Under the pieces are notes generated by a model. The model searched no databases and was not told where the DNA came from. It worked only from the letters and a program-made list of their open reading frames with translations. Positions 27,469 to 36,323 of a stretch of 64,000 bases of DNA are shown here, piece by piece (positions within the stretch are counted from its first letter, which is position 1; each line of letters begins with the position of its first letter). The position numbers and the translations under genes were made by a program. This DNA is from Flavobacterium sp. WV_118_3 (GTDB taxonomy: Bacteria > Bacteroidota > Bacteroidia > Flavobacteriales > Flavobacteriaceae). The stretch covers positions 3,748,001 to 3,812,000 of the forward strand of contig NZ_CP156060.1 in the NCBI RefSeq assembly GCF_039778605.1. Direction: 5' to 3'.

Positions 27469-29124
27469 ATGGGAACAATTGCAGACAAACTAACCTATTT
27501 AGGACAAACGAAAGCTGAAATTCGGGATGCGATTATCGCAAAAGGAGTAACGATTCCGGAAGAAATAGCCTTTCGGGAATATGCCGGAAAAATCCGCGAG
27601 ATCTCTGCTGATGGTAATGAAGATCCGGTCGAATGGAAACGCCCGGACGAATGGTTACGCATTGAAAACAGGGTGGAAGAAGGCGAGCAAAAGTTTGTAG
27701 GATTACATGCTGTCTTTGAAGATAGTAATTTTATTACACTGGCGGCTACCGGTGATTATACGGTTGACTGGGGCGATGGAAAGATCGAAAATTTTAGCTC
27801 AGGATCGTTGGCTTCACACTTCTATTCGTATGAAGATTTCAAAAAAACAGAAAGATCCCTTGGATACCGTCAGACGATAGTCACTGTGACGCCTCAGAAA
27901 GAACACGTACTAACAAGCATCAGTTTACGGGAACGACATCCTAATGTCGGTACGGGGTCGTATAGTTCCGGATGGCTGGATATCCGGGTGAGCGGTGAAA
28001 CTATTTCCGATTTTAGGATTAGCGGAGGCGCTGTATCACACCGATATCTGGAGTATTTTTGTTTTTTAGGGCATAGTTCCATAACCGATTTTACCAAGTT
28101 TTTTGCAGGATGTACCGCTTTACAATCGGTTGCATTGTCGGAATGTACATCCAAAGGAGAAAAATTTAGTCAGATGTTTCAGGAGTGTTTGACTTTAAAA
28201 AGCGTTCCCTCTTTTGATACGACAAGCGGCGTTGATTTTAGTAGCATGTTTGCGAGTTGTTACGACTTACAAACGGTTGGGTTATTGGAGACTTCAAGAG
28301 GACGCGATTTTAGTTATATGTTCCAGAATTGCTTTTCTCTGCTAACTGTTCCGCAGTTCGATACGTCCGAAGGCGTTACTTTTTTTAACATGTTTATGTC
28401 GTGTGTCGGTCTTAAAAGTGTACCGTTATTAAACACGGCAAACGGAACGGATTTCGGATATATGTTTGGAACGTGTATCGGTCTTAAAAGCATACCGTTG
28501 TTAAACCTGGCAAATGGAACGAATTTCGAATACATGCTTGCATCCTGTTACAGGCTGGAAAACGTTCCAGTATTGGATACGTCCAAAGGTGAGAATTTTT
28601 ACGCCATGTTTGCCAACTGTGTTTTACTGGAAAGGATCCCATTAATAGACACTTCAAGCGGAACTAATTTTTATGCCATGTTTATGAACTGTAGTTCCCT
28701 GAAAACAATTCCGCCTCTAAATACATCTAATGGGAATATTTTTTCCAATATGTTTAACAGATGCCTGAGGTTGCAAAACATTCCCTACCTCGATACTTCA
28801 AGTGGAGTTGATTTTAGTGTAATGTTTGTGGAATGCAATGCATTAGAGTCTATTCCGGCTTTGAAAACGGAAAAAGGAACGAGTTTTATCGGCATGTTTG
28901 GCAATTGTGGAAACTTAAGTAAAGCCACATTAGCAGAAATCAGAAAATCAATTGATTATAGTAGCTGTAAGCTTTCGAGAAATGCTCTGGCTGATATTTT
29001 TAAACATTTGGGATCAGGGGAAGATCGTCCGACAATTACCATTACCAATAACTGGGGTGTTCCTTTTCTGGCACCGGAAGATCGGGATGTTGCGATTAAA
29101 AAAGGATGGATTATCGTGGAATAA
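27469..29124 (+). CDS. Receptor-binding protein with BspA/DUF285-type repeats, cassette 2
   Basis: 551 residues, same plan as the 25831 product: MGTIADKLTYLGQTKAEIRD start, FREYAGKIREI, a TVDWGDGKIENF domain, then about twelve 24-residue units (for example YMFGTCIGLKSIPLLNLANG), the longest of the three copies. It ends with TITITNNWGVPF. Unlike cassettes 1 and 3 there is no ~118-residue anchor gene directly upstream, so it may use an anchor made by another cassette. Predicted extracellular target binding. Confidence 0.85.
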   Translation: MGTIADKLTYLGQTKAEIRDAIIAKGVTIPEEIAFREYAGKIREISADGNEDPVEWKRPDEWLRIENRVEEGEQKFVGLHAVFEDSNFITLAATGDYTVDWGDGKIENFSSGSLASHFYSYEDFKKTERSLGYRQTIVTVTPQKEHVLTSISLRERHPNVGTGSYSSGWLDIRVSGETISDFRISGGAVSHRYLEYFCFLGHSSITDFTKFFAGCTALQSVALSECTSKGEKFSQMFQECLTLKSVPSFDTTSGVDFSSMFASCYDLQTVGLLETSRGRDFSYMFQNCFSLLTVPQFDTSEGVTFFNMFMSCVGLKSVPLLNTANGTDFGYMFGTCIGLKSIPLLNLANGTNFEYMLASCYRLENVPVLDTSKGENFYAMFANCVLLERIPLIDTSSGTNFYAMFMNCSSLKTIPPLNTSNGNIFSNMFNRCLRLQNIPYLDTSSGVDFSVMFVECNALESIPALKTEKGTSFIGMFGNCGNLSKATLAEIRKSIDYSSCKLSRNALADIFKHLGSGEDRPTITITNNWGVPFLAPEDRDVAIKKGWIIVE

Positions 29125-29140
29125 AAAATAAGATTTTAAT

Positions 29141-30475
29141 ATGACAAGTTTAGCAGAAATCAGTAGCTGGTTTAAAACCAGTACAAAACCATCGCAAATA
29201 CAATTTTGGTTGGCATGGGACTCGTTTTGGCATAAAGAAGCGGCTATTCCACAGGCGAATATCCAGAATCTGGAAAACGATCTGGCACATAAAGCAAGTC
29301 TAAACGGCGGAAATACCTTTACAGGAAAGCAAATTATAGAAGGCAATCTGGCACTAAAAGGCACTGTGACCTCTGACTTTGAATGGTTCTCAGATTTTGG
29401 TGATCCGGACAACGCTAACATGTATTTTGAAAAAGAGAATCTTTTTTCGGAATATCCGGAGTTTAACAGATTGTTCTTTTTTACCATAGCTCCCGACAGT
29501 TTTGATATCAACATACAAAACGAATTGATTCCCGTACGACTATCAGTCGACGGTGTTTCAAAAAATTATGTTTTCACAAAAAATGAACACTTTAATAAGG
29601 TAACCGGTTATGGTCCTATGTGGACGATGCCGGCCCTGACAAATTATACCGATATTTATTTAGACGGAGCCATTATACATAAAAGCACACCCAGTTCGGT
29701 TCGATTAAACCTGCCGGCGGATACCGATCAGAAAGGAAAATTTATTTATGATAATGTCGTACAGGTACAACCCAACGGAACCTTAAAAGCGGTGGCGCCG
29801 GTCGTTCCAACTATCGATGCCGTACTTAAAGCAAGTGATAATACGATACAAAACACGATCGAATTTAGAACAAACGATAATCGTAATAGAAACGCGATAA
29901 ATGGTGAAGGGGTGGTAATGGGCTATACGGCGAACAACAGATCGGACAACGACCGCTATGCTTCCTATAAACCGGATGGAATACGTTTTGAATCGCATTT
30001 CAATAATCCGGTGGCAAAATATGCAGTATCGGTTGCACCTAATGTAACACAGGGTAATGTAGACCGGGTAGACGTTGTACTACCGAAAAAAAGCGGTCAT
30101 TTACCCGTTAAATCCGAATTGCCGGGATTAGGACATCGGACGATTGCGACTACAGCATCCCGGTTAACCGATTCGCAATTACGAACATTAATTACACCTT
30201 TGGATACTAGTGGGGGCGACAATAGAGCGTTGCATACCACTTTGGTATATAACGGCTCCGTCAATGCAATCTGGAGCATTCCGGTAGAAAATGCCGCCAG
30301 TTATCGGTATACCATCATCAATAATACCGGAAACACCATAACCATCAACCGGGCTGGAGCAACCACACTTTGGATCGCAGGCCTGTCGAATACTTCGGTA
30401 ACAATCCCGGAAAGCGGATGGGCGGAAATTATTGGAAGTGACAAAGAAAACAGATTCTATTTCAGAATTTATTAA
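29141..30475 (+). CDS. Tail-fibre protein with shared N-terminal anchor
   Basis: 444 residues. Anchor motif at residues 5-45 (ISSWFKTSTKPSQIQFWLAW, SFWHKEAAIPQANI, NLENDLAHK). The central part is beta-rich, with a fibre-like DTDQKGKFIYDNVVQVQPNG-type segment and VVLPKKSGHLPVKSEL, a phrase typical of Bacteroidota phage tail proteins. The C-terminus (TIINNTGNTITINRAGATTL) looks like a beta-sandwich tip. It is encoded 16 bp after cassette 2, so the two may work together. Predicted receptor-binding fibre. Confidence 0.8.
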   Translation: MTSLAEISSWFKTSTKPSQIQFWLAWDSFWHKEAAIPQANIQNLENDLAHKASLNGGNTFTGKQIIEGNLALKGTVTSDFEWFSDFGDPDNANMYFEKENLFSEYPEFNRLFFFTIAPDSFDINIQNELIPVRLSVDGVSKNYVFTKNEHFNKVTGYGPMWTMPALTNYTDIYLDGAIIHKSTPSSVRLNLPADTDQKGKFIYDNVVQVQPNGTLKAVAPVVPTIDAVLKASDNTIQNTIEFRTNDNRNRNAINGEGVVMGYTANNRSDNDRYASYKPDGIRFESHFNNPVAKYAVSVAPNVTQGNVDRVDVVLPKKSGHLPVKSELPGLGHRTIATTASRLTDSQLRTLITPLDTSGGDNRALHTTLVYNGSVNAIWSIPVENAASYRYTIINNTGNTITINRAGATTLWIAGLSNTSVTIPESGWAEIIGSDKENRFYFRIY

Positions 30476-30733
30476 AAAGAAGAACGCTACTACATAGAAT
30501 CGTATCGGGCCGCGAGTTAAAAACACTTTAATATCGGGTCAAAATGCAGCATCAGAAGGTTTGAGATAATAATAAATAGTGTAACAAAAACCCCGACACT
30601 TACCATAAAGTCTAAAATAAAATAATCAGACCATCTTCAGATAGAGGACGAATTCGGCATCCATAACAGGAAGCGGACGGTCTCTTGCTATAATAAATGT
30701 GGGTAGGGTAGTAATTTAAATACATAACAAAAT

Positions 30734-31093
30734 ATGGCAACACCACTTGATCAAATATTGCAATGGTTTTTACAAGGTAAAAAACCAACACAATCACAAT
30801 TTGATGCAACATTCCGGTCGTTCTGGCACAAGGAGGAAACCATTCCAGCGAATAAAATAGAAGGTTTTAACCTGGAACTGGATCAAATGGTGACGAAAAC
30901 GCAATTTGCGGAGCATCTCACCGATGCACAGGCGCATGCTGCTTTGTTGGCATCCAGAGAAAATAACGGAAACAAACAAAACAGTCTGGCTCCGGACACT
31001 ACCGGAACAAAATTTCCTACCGTCGATGCGGTGAATGGTGCTATCGGAGCGATAACAAATGCGCTCGACGCCATTAATGGACAAATAATATAA
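30734..31093 (+). CDS. Short fibre anchor protein, cassette 3
   Basis: 119 residues, closely related over its whole length to the 25478 product: ILQWFLQGKKPTQSQFDATF, RSFWHKEETIPANKI, AEHLTDAQAHAALLAS, NKQNSLAPDTTGTKFPTVDA. It is followed 4 bp later by a BspA-type gene, so the anchor/tip pair is repeated as a cassette. The 258 bp upstream hold no gene; I see only AT-rich sequence there. Confidence 0.8.
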   Translation: MATPLDQILQWFLQGKKPTQSQFDATFRSFWHKEETIPANKIEGFNLELDQMVTKTQFAEHLTDAQAHAALLASRENNGNKQNSLAPDTTGTKFPTVDAVNGAIGAITNALDAINGQII

Positions 31094-31097
31094 AAGA

Positions 31098-32537
31098 ATG
31101 GGAACAATCGCAGATAAATTAATACATCTGGGGCAAACAAAAAACGAAATACGGGATGCCATTATTTCGAAAGGCGTGACGGTTTCTGAGGAAACGACCT
31201 TTCGGGACTATGCCGGGAAGATCCGCGAAATAACCACCGATGGCGGAGAAACGGATCCACCGGATTGGGTGCGTCCTAAAGATTGGTTGCCTATTGAACA
31301 CCGGGTTGTGGAAGGTGAGCAGAAGTTTGTAGGATTGTATGCCATATTGGAAGATAGCAATTTTATAGCACTTTCAGCCGCTGCCGATTATACCGTGGAC
31401 TGGGGTGATGGCGTTGTTGAGAATTTTACATCCGGTGCATTGGCGTCCCATATGTATGCGTTCGATTCCTTTAAAGGAACCGATACTTCTGGCGGTTTCC
31501 GACAGGCTATCGTTACCGTTACGCCCCAATCTGACCAGGCGCTGACAAGTATTAATTTGCAGCGAAGACACCGACAACCGTCCCTGACGTATTATAGTAC
31601 CGGATGGATGGATATTCGAATGAGTGGTGAAAACATGACCAGTCTTACCATTGGTGGATCAACGCTTTATCATGGTTATCTGGAAGCATTTTGCTTTATC
31701 GGTCGCAATGCGATTACCAGTTTTCGCCGGTGTTTCTCTGCCTGTAATCTGTTACAATCGGTTGCGATAACCGATACGTCAAGTGCAACCGATTTTGGTT
31801 ACATGTTCGCATCCTGTTCGGCACTGGAAAAAGTGCCTTTGTTCGATACTTCAAAAGGAGCCGATTTCGGATATATGTTTCAATCCTGTATTTCGCTAAA
31901 AAAAGTACCGTTATTGGAAACTTCAAATGGAATCAGTTTTAGTAGCATGTTTGCTTCATGCACGGCATTGCAAACCGTTCCATTGCTCAATACGGCACAG
32001 GGAAGGAGTTTTAACGGGATGTTCTTAGGATGTACCGCTTTAAAAACGATTCCGCTATTGGATACGGTAAGCGGAACGGAGTTTACCAGTATGTTTTTAG
32101 ACTGTAAGGCATTAAAAACCATTCCGTTATTGAATACCGAAAATGGAATTGAGTTTATCGGAATGTTCACGTCCTGTACGCTATTGCGAACCGTCCCTTT
32201 GTTGGATACAAGAAAGGGAGTCGAGTTTCGGGCAATGTTTCATTCGTGCAGTGTTCTGGAAACGGTTCCTTTATTTAATACCTCGGAAGGCGTTGGTTTT
32301 AGCGACATGTTTGCCAATTGTGGTTCCCTGCGCAAAGCAGCTTTTTTCGGGACTAAAAATAAAATCGATTATTCGTCCTGTAAATTCTCACAAACAGCAC
32401 TGGTTGAGATTTTTAATAATCTGGCATCTGGTGTCGTATCGAAAACCATTACGATCACAAACAATTGGGGATCGCAATTATTGACGGTCGACGAAAGAGC
32501 AATTGCCACAAACAAAGGGTGGATCATTGTAGGATAG
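31098..32537 (+). CDS. Receptor-binding protein with BspA/DUF285-type repeats, cassette 3
   Basis: 479 residues with the MGTIADKLIHLGQTKNEIRD start, FRDYAGKIREI, TVDWGDGVVENF and about nine 24-residue leucine-rich units (for example SMFASCTALQTVPLLNTAQG). The C-terminus TITITNNWGSQLL matches cassette 1. Repeat number and surface residues differ between the three copies while the head and tail are conserved, as expected for alternative target-binding tips. It follows its anchor gene by 4 bp. Confidence 0.85.
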   Translation: MGTIADKLIHLGQTKNEIRDAIISKGVTVSEETTFRDYAGKIREITTDGGETDPPDWVRPKDWLPIEHRVVEGEQKFVGLYAILEDSNFIALSAAADYTVDWGDGVVENFTSGALASHMYAFDSFKGTDTSGGFRQAIVTVTPQSDQALTSINLQRRHRQPSLTYYSTGWMDIRMSGENMTSLTIGGSTLYHGYLEAFCFIGRNAITSFRRCFSACNLLQSVAITDTSSATDFGYMFASCSALEKVPLFDTSKGADFGYMFQSCISLKKVPLLETSNGISFSSMFASCTALQTVPLLNTAQGRSFNGMFLGCTALKTIPLLDTVSGTEFTSMFLDCKALKTIPLLNTENGIEFIGMFTSCTLLRTVPLLDTRKGVEFRAMFHSCSVLETVPLFNTSEGVGFSDMFANCGSLRKAAFFGTKNKIDYSSCKFSQTALVEIFNNLASGVVSKTITITNNWGSQLLTVDERAIATNKGWIIVG

Positions 32538-32592
32538 AAATGATCCAAAGGGTTTTATAGAATGAATTACAAAAAAAATTACAGCTATTGAT

Positions 32593-35457
32593 ATGGTAAG
32601 TTTAGCAGAAATAAAAAACTGGTTTAAAACAGGCTTAAAGCCAACACAAATACAATTTTGGGCAGTATGGGAATCATTTTGGCATAAAGACGAAATGATA
32701 CCACAATCCAAAATTCAGAATCTTATAATCGATCTGGACAATAAAGCCGAAAAAGGCAGTGGAACCCGATTTGGTATTGAAGATCGGAATACACCGGACG
32801 ATATCTATAGCAGAACAATTGATATGAACCAAAAAAACATGGTGTTTGATCATGTTGGCGATTTCAAAATTAATAACTACATCCCATATGGATATATAGA
32901 AGAACGGACCGCTCAGGATGAAGGTTTGGTCATTTTAGAAAATGACGAAGAAAATTGGAGGTGTACCGTTTACAGAGCCGATGGTAGTAGCATTGGCTAC
33001 ACACCAGACAGAGGCTATATGTATCTGTTATTGTCAGAAGACGGAGCACCTTATACCGAGAATGGTTTCTATGCTAATTTCGATGCGAACGCCAACAGAT
33101 GGAGCTATACTTCGCACTTCTTATCCGGAGGGACTTTTAAATACCAGGGTTATGTAGGTGAAAAATATGCCGATATCATTGCCGGAATTCCACCCGTTAT
33201 GGGCGATGGAATGGGATCGGAAGTTGTGGTTGTAGAAGGCGACAAGTTGCGAAAGACTTCAATTACCGATGTTTTACCGGTAACGACTCTAAACGACGTT
33301 ACAAAAAATGATAATGTCAGTAAGAAAAGTTTAATCGTATCCCAGTCCGGAACAGCCGGTGAGGACGATAATTATGCCGAATACCATCTCTCCGGTTACA
33401 GGATGTATGGTGGCTATAGCAGAGAACCCAAATTCGATGTCTATATCGGATTACAACACGAAATGGGATCGGCATTCAAAGGCAGACATTTCTACGTATG
33501 GCCTGCAAGTCCAAGGCGAAATGAACCCGGTTCCAATCCGTATATCATACCGATTACTGTGAACGGAAAGACAGCCGATAAAGAAGGAAATATCACAATC
33601 GATGGTGGTGGATCCGTATCGTCGACTTGGGGAGCCATTAATGGCGACATCGGAACACAATCCGATTTAGTTGATCTGGTTAATGGAAGCAAATTCGGAA
33701 TCGGAGATGCCACTATGGATGACGACCGCTGGGTAGATATGGCAAATAATTCGTTTACCTATAGTAGCGTGGACAGTTTTGGTTTGTTAGGTAGTGAGGT
33801 GGAAATAAATGGAACCGATGAGACACTTGTCTTGGAACCGATTGGGAATTATTTCCCGGAAAATATACTGCCAAACCGTACGGTTATTTTCAGTGAATGG
33901 AACATTTCGATAGGGGAAGGGAACAAAATTTTCTTTGAGTTGACAATAACAGAAAATGAAGGAGGTGCTTATACCGATTACTATCTGTTTAGAAGGGAAG
34001 ATCTTGGCGAAGGAGGTATAAAATATTATTCCGACGAGGTGTTATGGGAAGAAGGTTTTACCGTTTCTATCGAGCCTACCGGAAATTACAAATACTGGAT
34101 TCTTAAAAATGCTAATGTCAAAATGCATGTTCCTTCCGATTCCGGGGAAAGAACCCAAAGGGTCATGTTAATGGACGAAAGTGGTAAAATCAGCCAGTCC
34201 TCAAAATCACTGGCTTTAAAGGATTTATCGAGAATGGAAGTAAGAGGACGGAAGGGATACGACTATATACGATATGAGAATTTCGGAGAATATTCCAATA
34301 TGGAAATCCGGGAAAATGAAACCGGAAATCCCGATTATGACCACTATACCTTTTTGCGCTTAAACATCGATTACAACCTGTTTGAAAAAATTGGAGAGGA
34401 AGTGTTGGTACGATTGGAAGTTGATGGGACGTTAGGGGATTATCCGTTTCAATTAATGAACATAGGTGAGGATCGGATTTTTGCTTATGACGGAATAATC
34501 GGAGCCAATATAACACCTGTATGGTACCAACAACCATTTACTAGGCCGGTATCGGTAGTAATGGATTTAGATGAAATTAATACTGATTATTTCAAAAATG
34601 TTATAACTGATGATGACGGGAACCTTTATAAAATGAATGCAGCCGCTCCCGGGTTAAATGCGGTGTTAACGGCCAATTCGAGTGCTCCGTTTAACAGTAT
34701 TACGTTAAATAATACCAAAGATCTAACGGTCATAAATCCGCTTCCGTATACGTTCGATCCGGGTGGAATGATGGTGAAAGCGACAACCGACAACCTGGCG
34801 GAAACGTTTTATAAAAGAGATGGAATCAGTATTCAAAATGCCGCTTCGGGTAGTGTCAATCTGAATTTTCCGACTTCAAGCAGCAATGCGGCAACATACA
34901 ACCTAAACCTACCGGAAAGAAACGGAACGTTGGCAACCACCGATCAGATACCGGCGGTGACACCAACGCCAGGATTACAGGAAGTTATGAATGTGAATTC
35001 CATCGCGTCAAAAAGAGGTTTGGTACGAATGGAATCCAAAAGTAATGATCAAATAGGACCGGGACTGGCTTATGGAAGTGCAAAACTCGATTTACACGAT
35101 TCCGGAACCAGCACGAATGCCGAATTGTATGTCCGCGATTATTTCGGATTCGAAACATTCTTGCGAATGGGAGCGAACGATAGCGACGGAAATGGAATCC
35201 AGGTAAATGCCTATAACTATGGACTGCGCAATGTAACCGATCATTCCGACAGTGAGTTTGATAACGATTTGAATTACGTAACGGCTGGTGGAGTAAAGAA
35301 ATACATTGCCAACAGTCTCGATAAACCCGCCCCGACATCTCAGATTGACCCTGGTGAAAAAGGCGAAATACGATTAGGAACATCCTATTTATACCTCTGT
35401 ACGAGTACGAATAACTGGGTACGAATACCATTTATTTCGGGAGGAAGATGGGATTAG
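32593..35457 (+). CDS. Large tail-fibre protein with shared anchor
   Basis: 954 residues. Anchor motif at residues 3-48 (IKNWFKTGLKPTQIQFWAVW, SFWHKDEMIPQSKI, NLIIDLDNKAEK). A long series of beta domains follows, with acidic Asp/Glu/Tyr-rich stretches. The C-terminal part has fibre-like phrases (YNLNLPERNGTLATTDQIP; KGEIRLGTSYLYLCTSTNNW, then VRIPF). It is the second largest fibre here and is probably trimeric. It is followed after 28 bp by a small membrane protein. Target specificity cannot be read from sequence. Confidence 0.8.
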   Translation: MVSLAEIKNWFKTGLKPTQIQFWAVWESFWHKDEMIPQSKIQNLIIDLDNKAEKGSGTRFGIEDRNTPDDIYSRTIDMNQKNMVFDHVGDFKINNYIPYGYIEERTAQDEGLVILENDEENWRCTVYRADGSSIGYTPDRGYMYLLLSEDGAPYTENGFYANFDANANRWSYTSHFLSGGTFKYQGYVGEKYADIIAGIPPVMGDGMGSEVVVVEGDKLRKTSITDVLPVTTLNDVTKNDNVSKKSLIVSQSGTAGEDDNYAEYHLSGYRMYGGYSREPKFDVYIGLQHEMGSAFKGRHFYVWPASPRRNEPGSNPYIIPITVNGKTADKEGNITIDGGGSVSSTWGAINGDIGTQSDLVDLVNGSKFGIGDATMDDDRWVDMANNSFTYSSVDSFGLLGSEVEINGTDETLVLEPIGNYFPENILPNRTVIFSEWNISIGEGNKIFFELTITENEGGAYTDYYLFRREDLGEGGIKYYSDEVLWEEGFTVSIEPTGNYKYWILKNANVKMHVPSDSGERTQRVMLMDESGKISQSSKSLALKDLSRMEVRGRKGYDYIRYENFGEYSNMEIRENETGNPDYDHYTFLRLNIDYNLFEKIGEEVLVRLEVDGTLGDYPFQLMNIGEDRIFAYDGIIGANITPVWYQQPFTRPVSVVMDLDEINTDYFKNVITDDDGNLYKMNAAAPGLNAVLTANSSAPFNSITLNNTKDLTVINPLPYTFDPGGMMVKATTDNLAETFYKRDGISIQNAASGSVNLNFPTSSSNAATYNLNLPERNGTLATTDQIPAVTPTPGLQEVMNVNSIASKRGLVRMESKSNDQIGPGLAYGSAKLDLHDSGTSTNAELYVRDYFGFETFLRMGANDSDGNGIQVNAYNYGLRNVTDHSDSEFDNDLNYVTAGGVKKYIANSLDKPAPTSQIDPGEKGEIRLGTSYLYLCTSTNNWVRIPFISGGRWD

Positions 35458-35485
35458 AATAATAACCAAATAAATATAACAAATT

Positions 35486-35707
35486 ATGGGAAAATTGAAA
35501 AGCTGGACTTTGTTCACGGTAGTAATCATTTTGGCTGTAATCGATCAGACAACAGACATCATGCCTGTGTTTTTAAAACAAATCAACGCACCGGAATGGG
35601 TGGGTTCTGTTTTGAGAATCTTTGTGGCGGTTTGCGGTGCACTTAAATTGCGATTACAGGAACCACCGGCAAAACAAACGAATAACGAATCGGCACCAAT
35701 GGTGTAG
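35486..35707 (+). CDS. Small membrane protein between fibre genes
   Basis: 73 residues with two likely membrane segments (LFTVVIILAVIDQTTDIMPVF; VGSVLRIFVAVCGALKL) and a hydrophilic tail (QEPPAKQTNNESAPMV). Its size and topology resemble small phage membrane proteins or a holin-like protein, but I cannot assign a family. Its position inside the fibre array, away from the lysis cassette, is unusual. The 183 bp downstream contain no gene. Confidence 0.6.
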   Translation: MGKLKSWTLFTVVIILAVIDQTTDIMPVFLKQINAPEWVGSVLRIFVAVCGALKLRLQEPPAKQTNNESAPMV

Positions 35708-35890
35708 ATAGGTAGCTGTTGAAGCCGGATATAGAAAGCCATTCGGTATTTTGACACGAACAATAGGGTTTGAAAAAACAACTGTCGGTCTGTATTCAGA
35801 CATTGAGGTCGGATAACGAAATCCGGTACTAAAACGAATGGAGGTCAAACCCTTAAAAATAGTACTATTTATTGAATTTAAAGGAGAATT

Positions 35891-36322
35891 ATGGCAAATA
35901 AGAATATTTTAAAAAATTGGTTTAAAACAGGGTTGTTTCCAACACAATCTCAGTTTTGGGAATGGATGGAAAGCTATTGGCATAAAGACGATGTTATTCC
36001 ACAAGCTCAAATTCAGAATCTTAGAACCGATCTTGATAATAAAGCAGACAAAGCAGCTATCGGCGTTCATATGACGGATACGAATGCTCATGCCGATCTA
36101 TTTGCTAAGGTTGCGACTCCGTATCGGTTTTTACCGGTTTTTCCAACCGCTGATACGTCTGAATTACAGGTTGACGCACTTAAAAATACCACGCTGAATG
36201 CCGTGATGTATATGGGGCAAATCGATATGGATGTGATTCAACTGGACCCGATAACCGGGACTTTATCGAATTGGGATTTTAGAGCAAATACACAATATAT
36301 AATACTTTATACAAAACGATAA
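35891..36322 (+). CDS. Short fibre anchor protein for the giant fibre
   Basis: 143 residues. The anchor motif is at residues 5-45 (ILKNWFKTGLFPTQSQFWEW, SYWHKDDVIPQAQI, NLRTDLDNKADK), followed by HMTDTNAHADLFAKVATPYR and a C-terminal beta segment (NAVMYMGQIDMDVI). The stop is one base before the start of the 1989-residue fibre gene, which itself lacks the anchor motif. This suggests that the two form another anchor/shaft pair, with this protein holding the giant fibre to the baseplate. Confidence 0.8.
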   Translation: MANKNILKNWFKTGLFPTQSQFWEWMESYWHKDDVIPQAQIQNLRTDLDNKADKAAIGVHMTDTNAHADLFAKVATPYRFLPVFPTADTSELQVDALKNTTLNAVMYMGQIDMDVIQLDPITGTLSNWDFRANTQYIILYTKR

Positions 36323-36323
36323 T

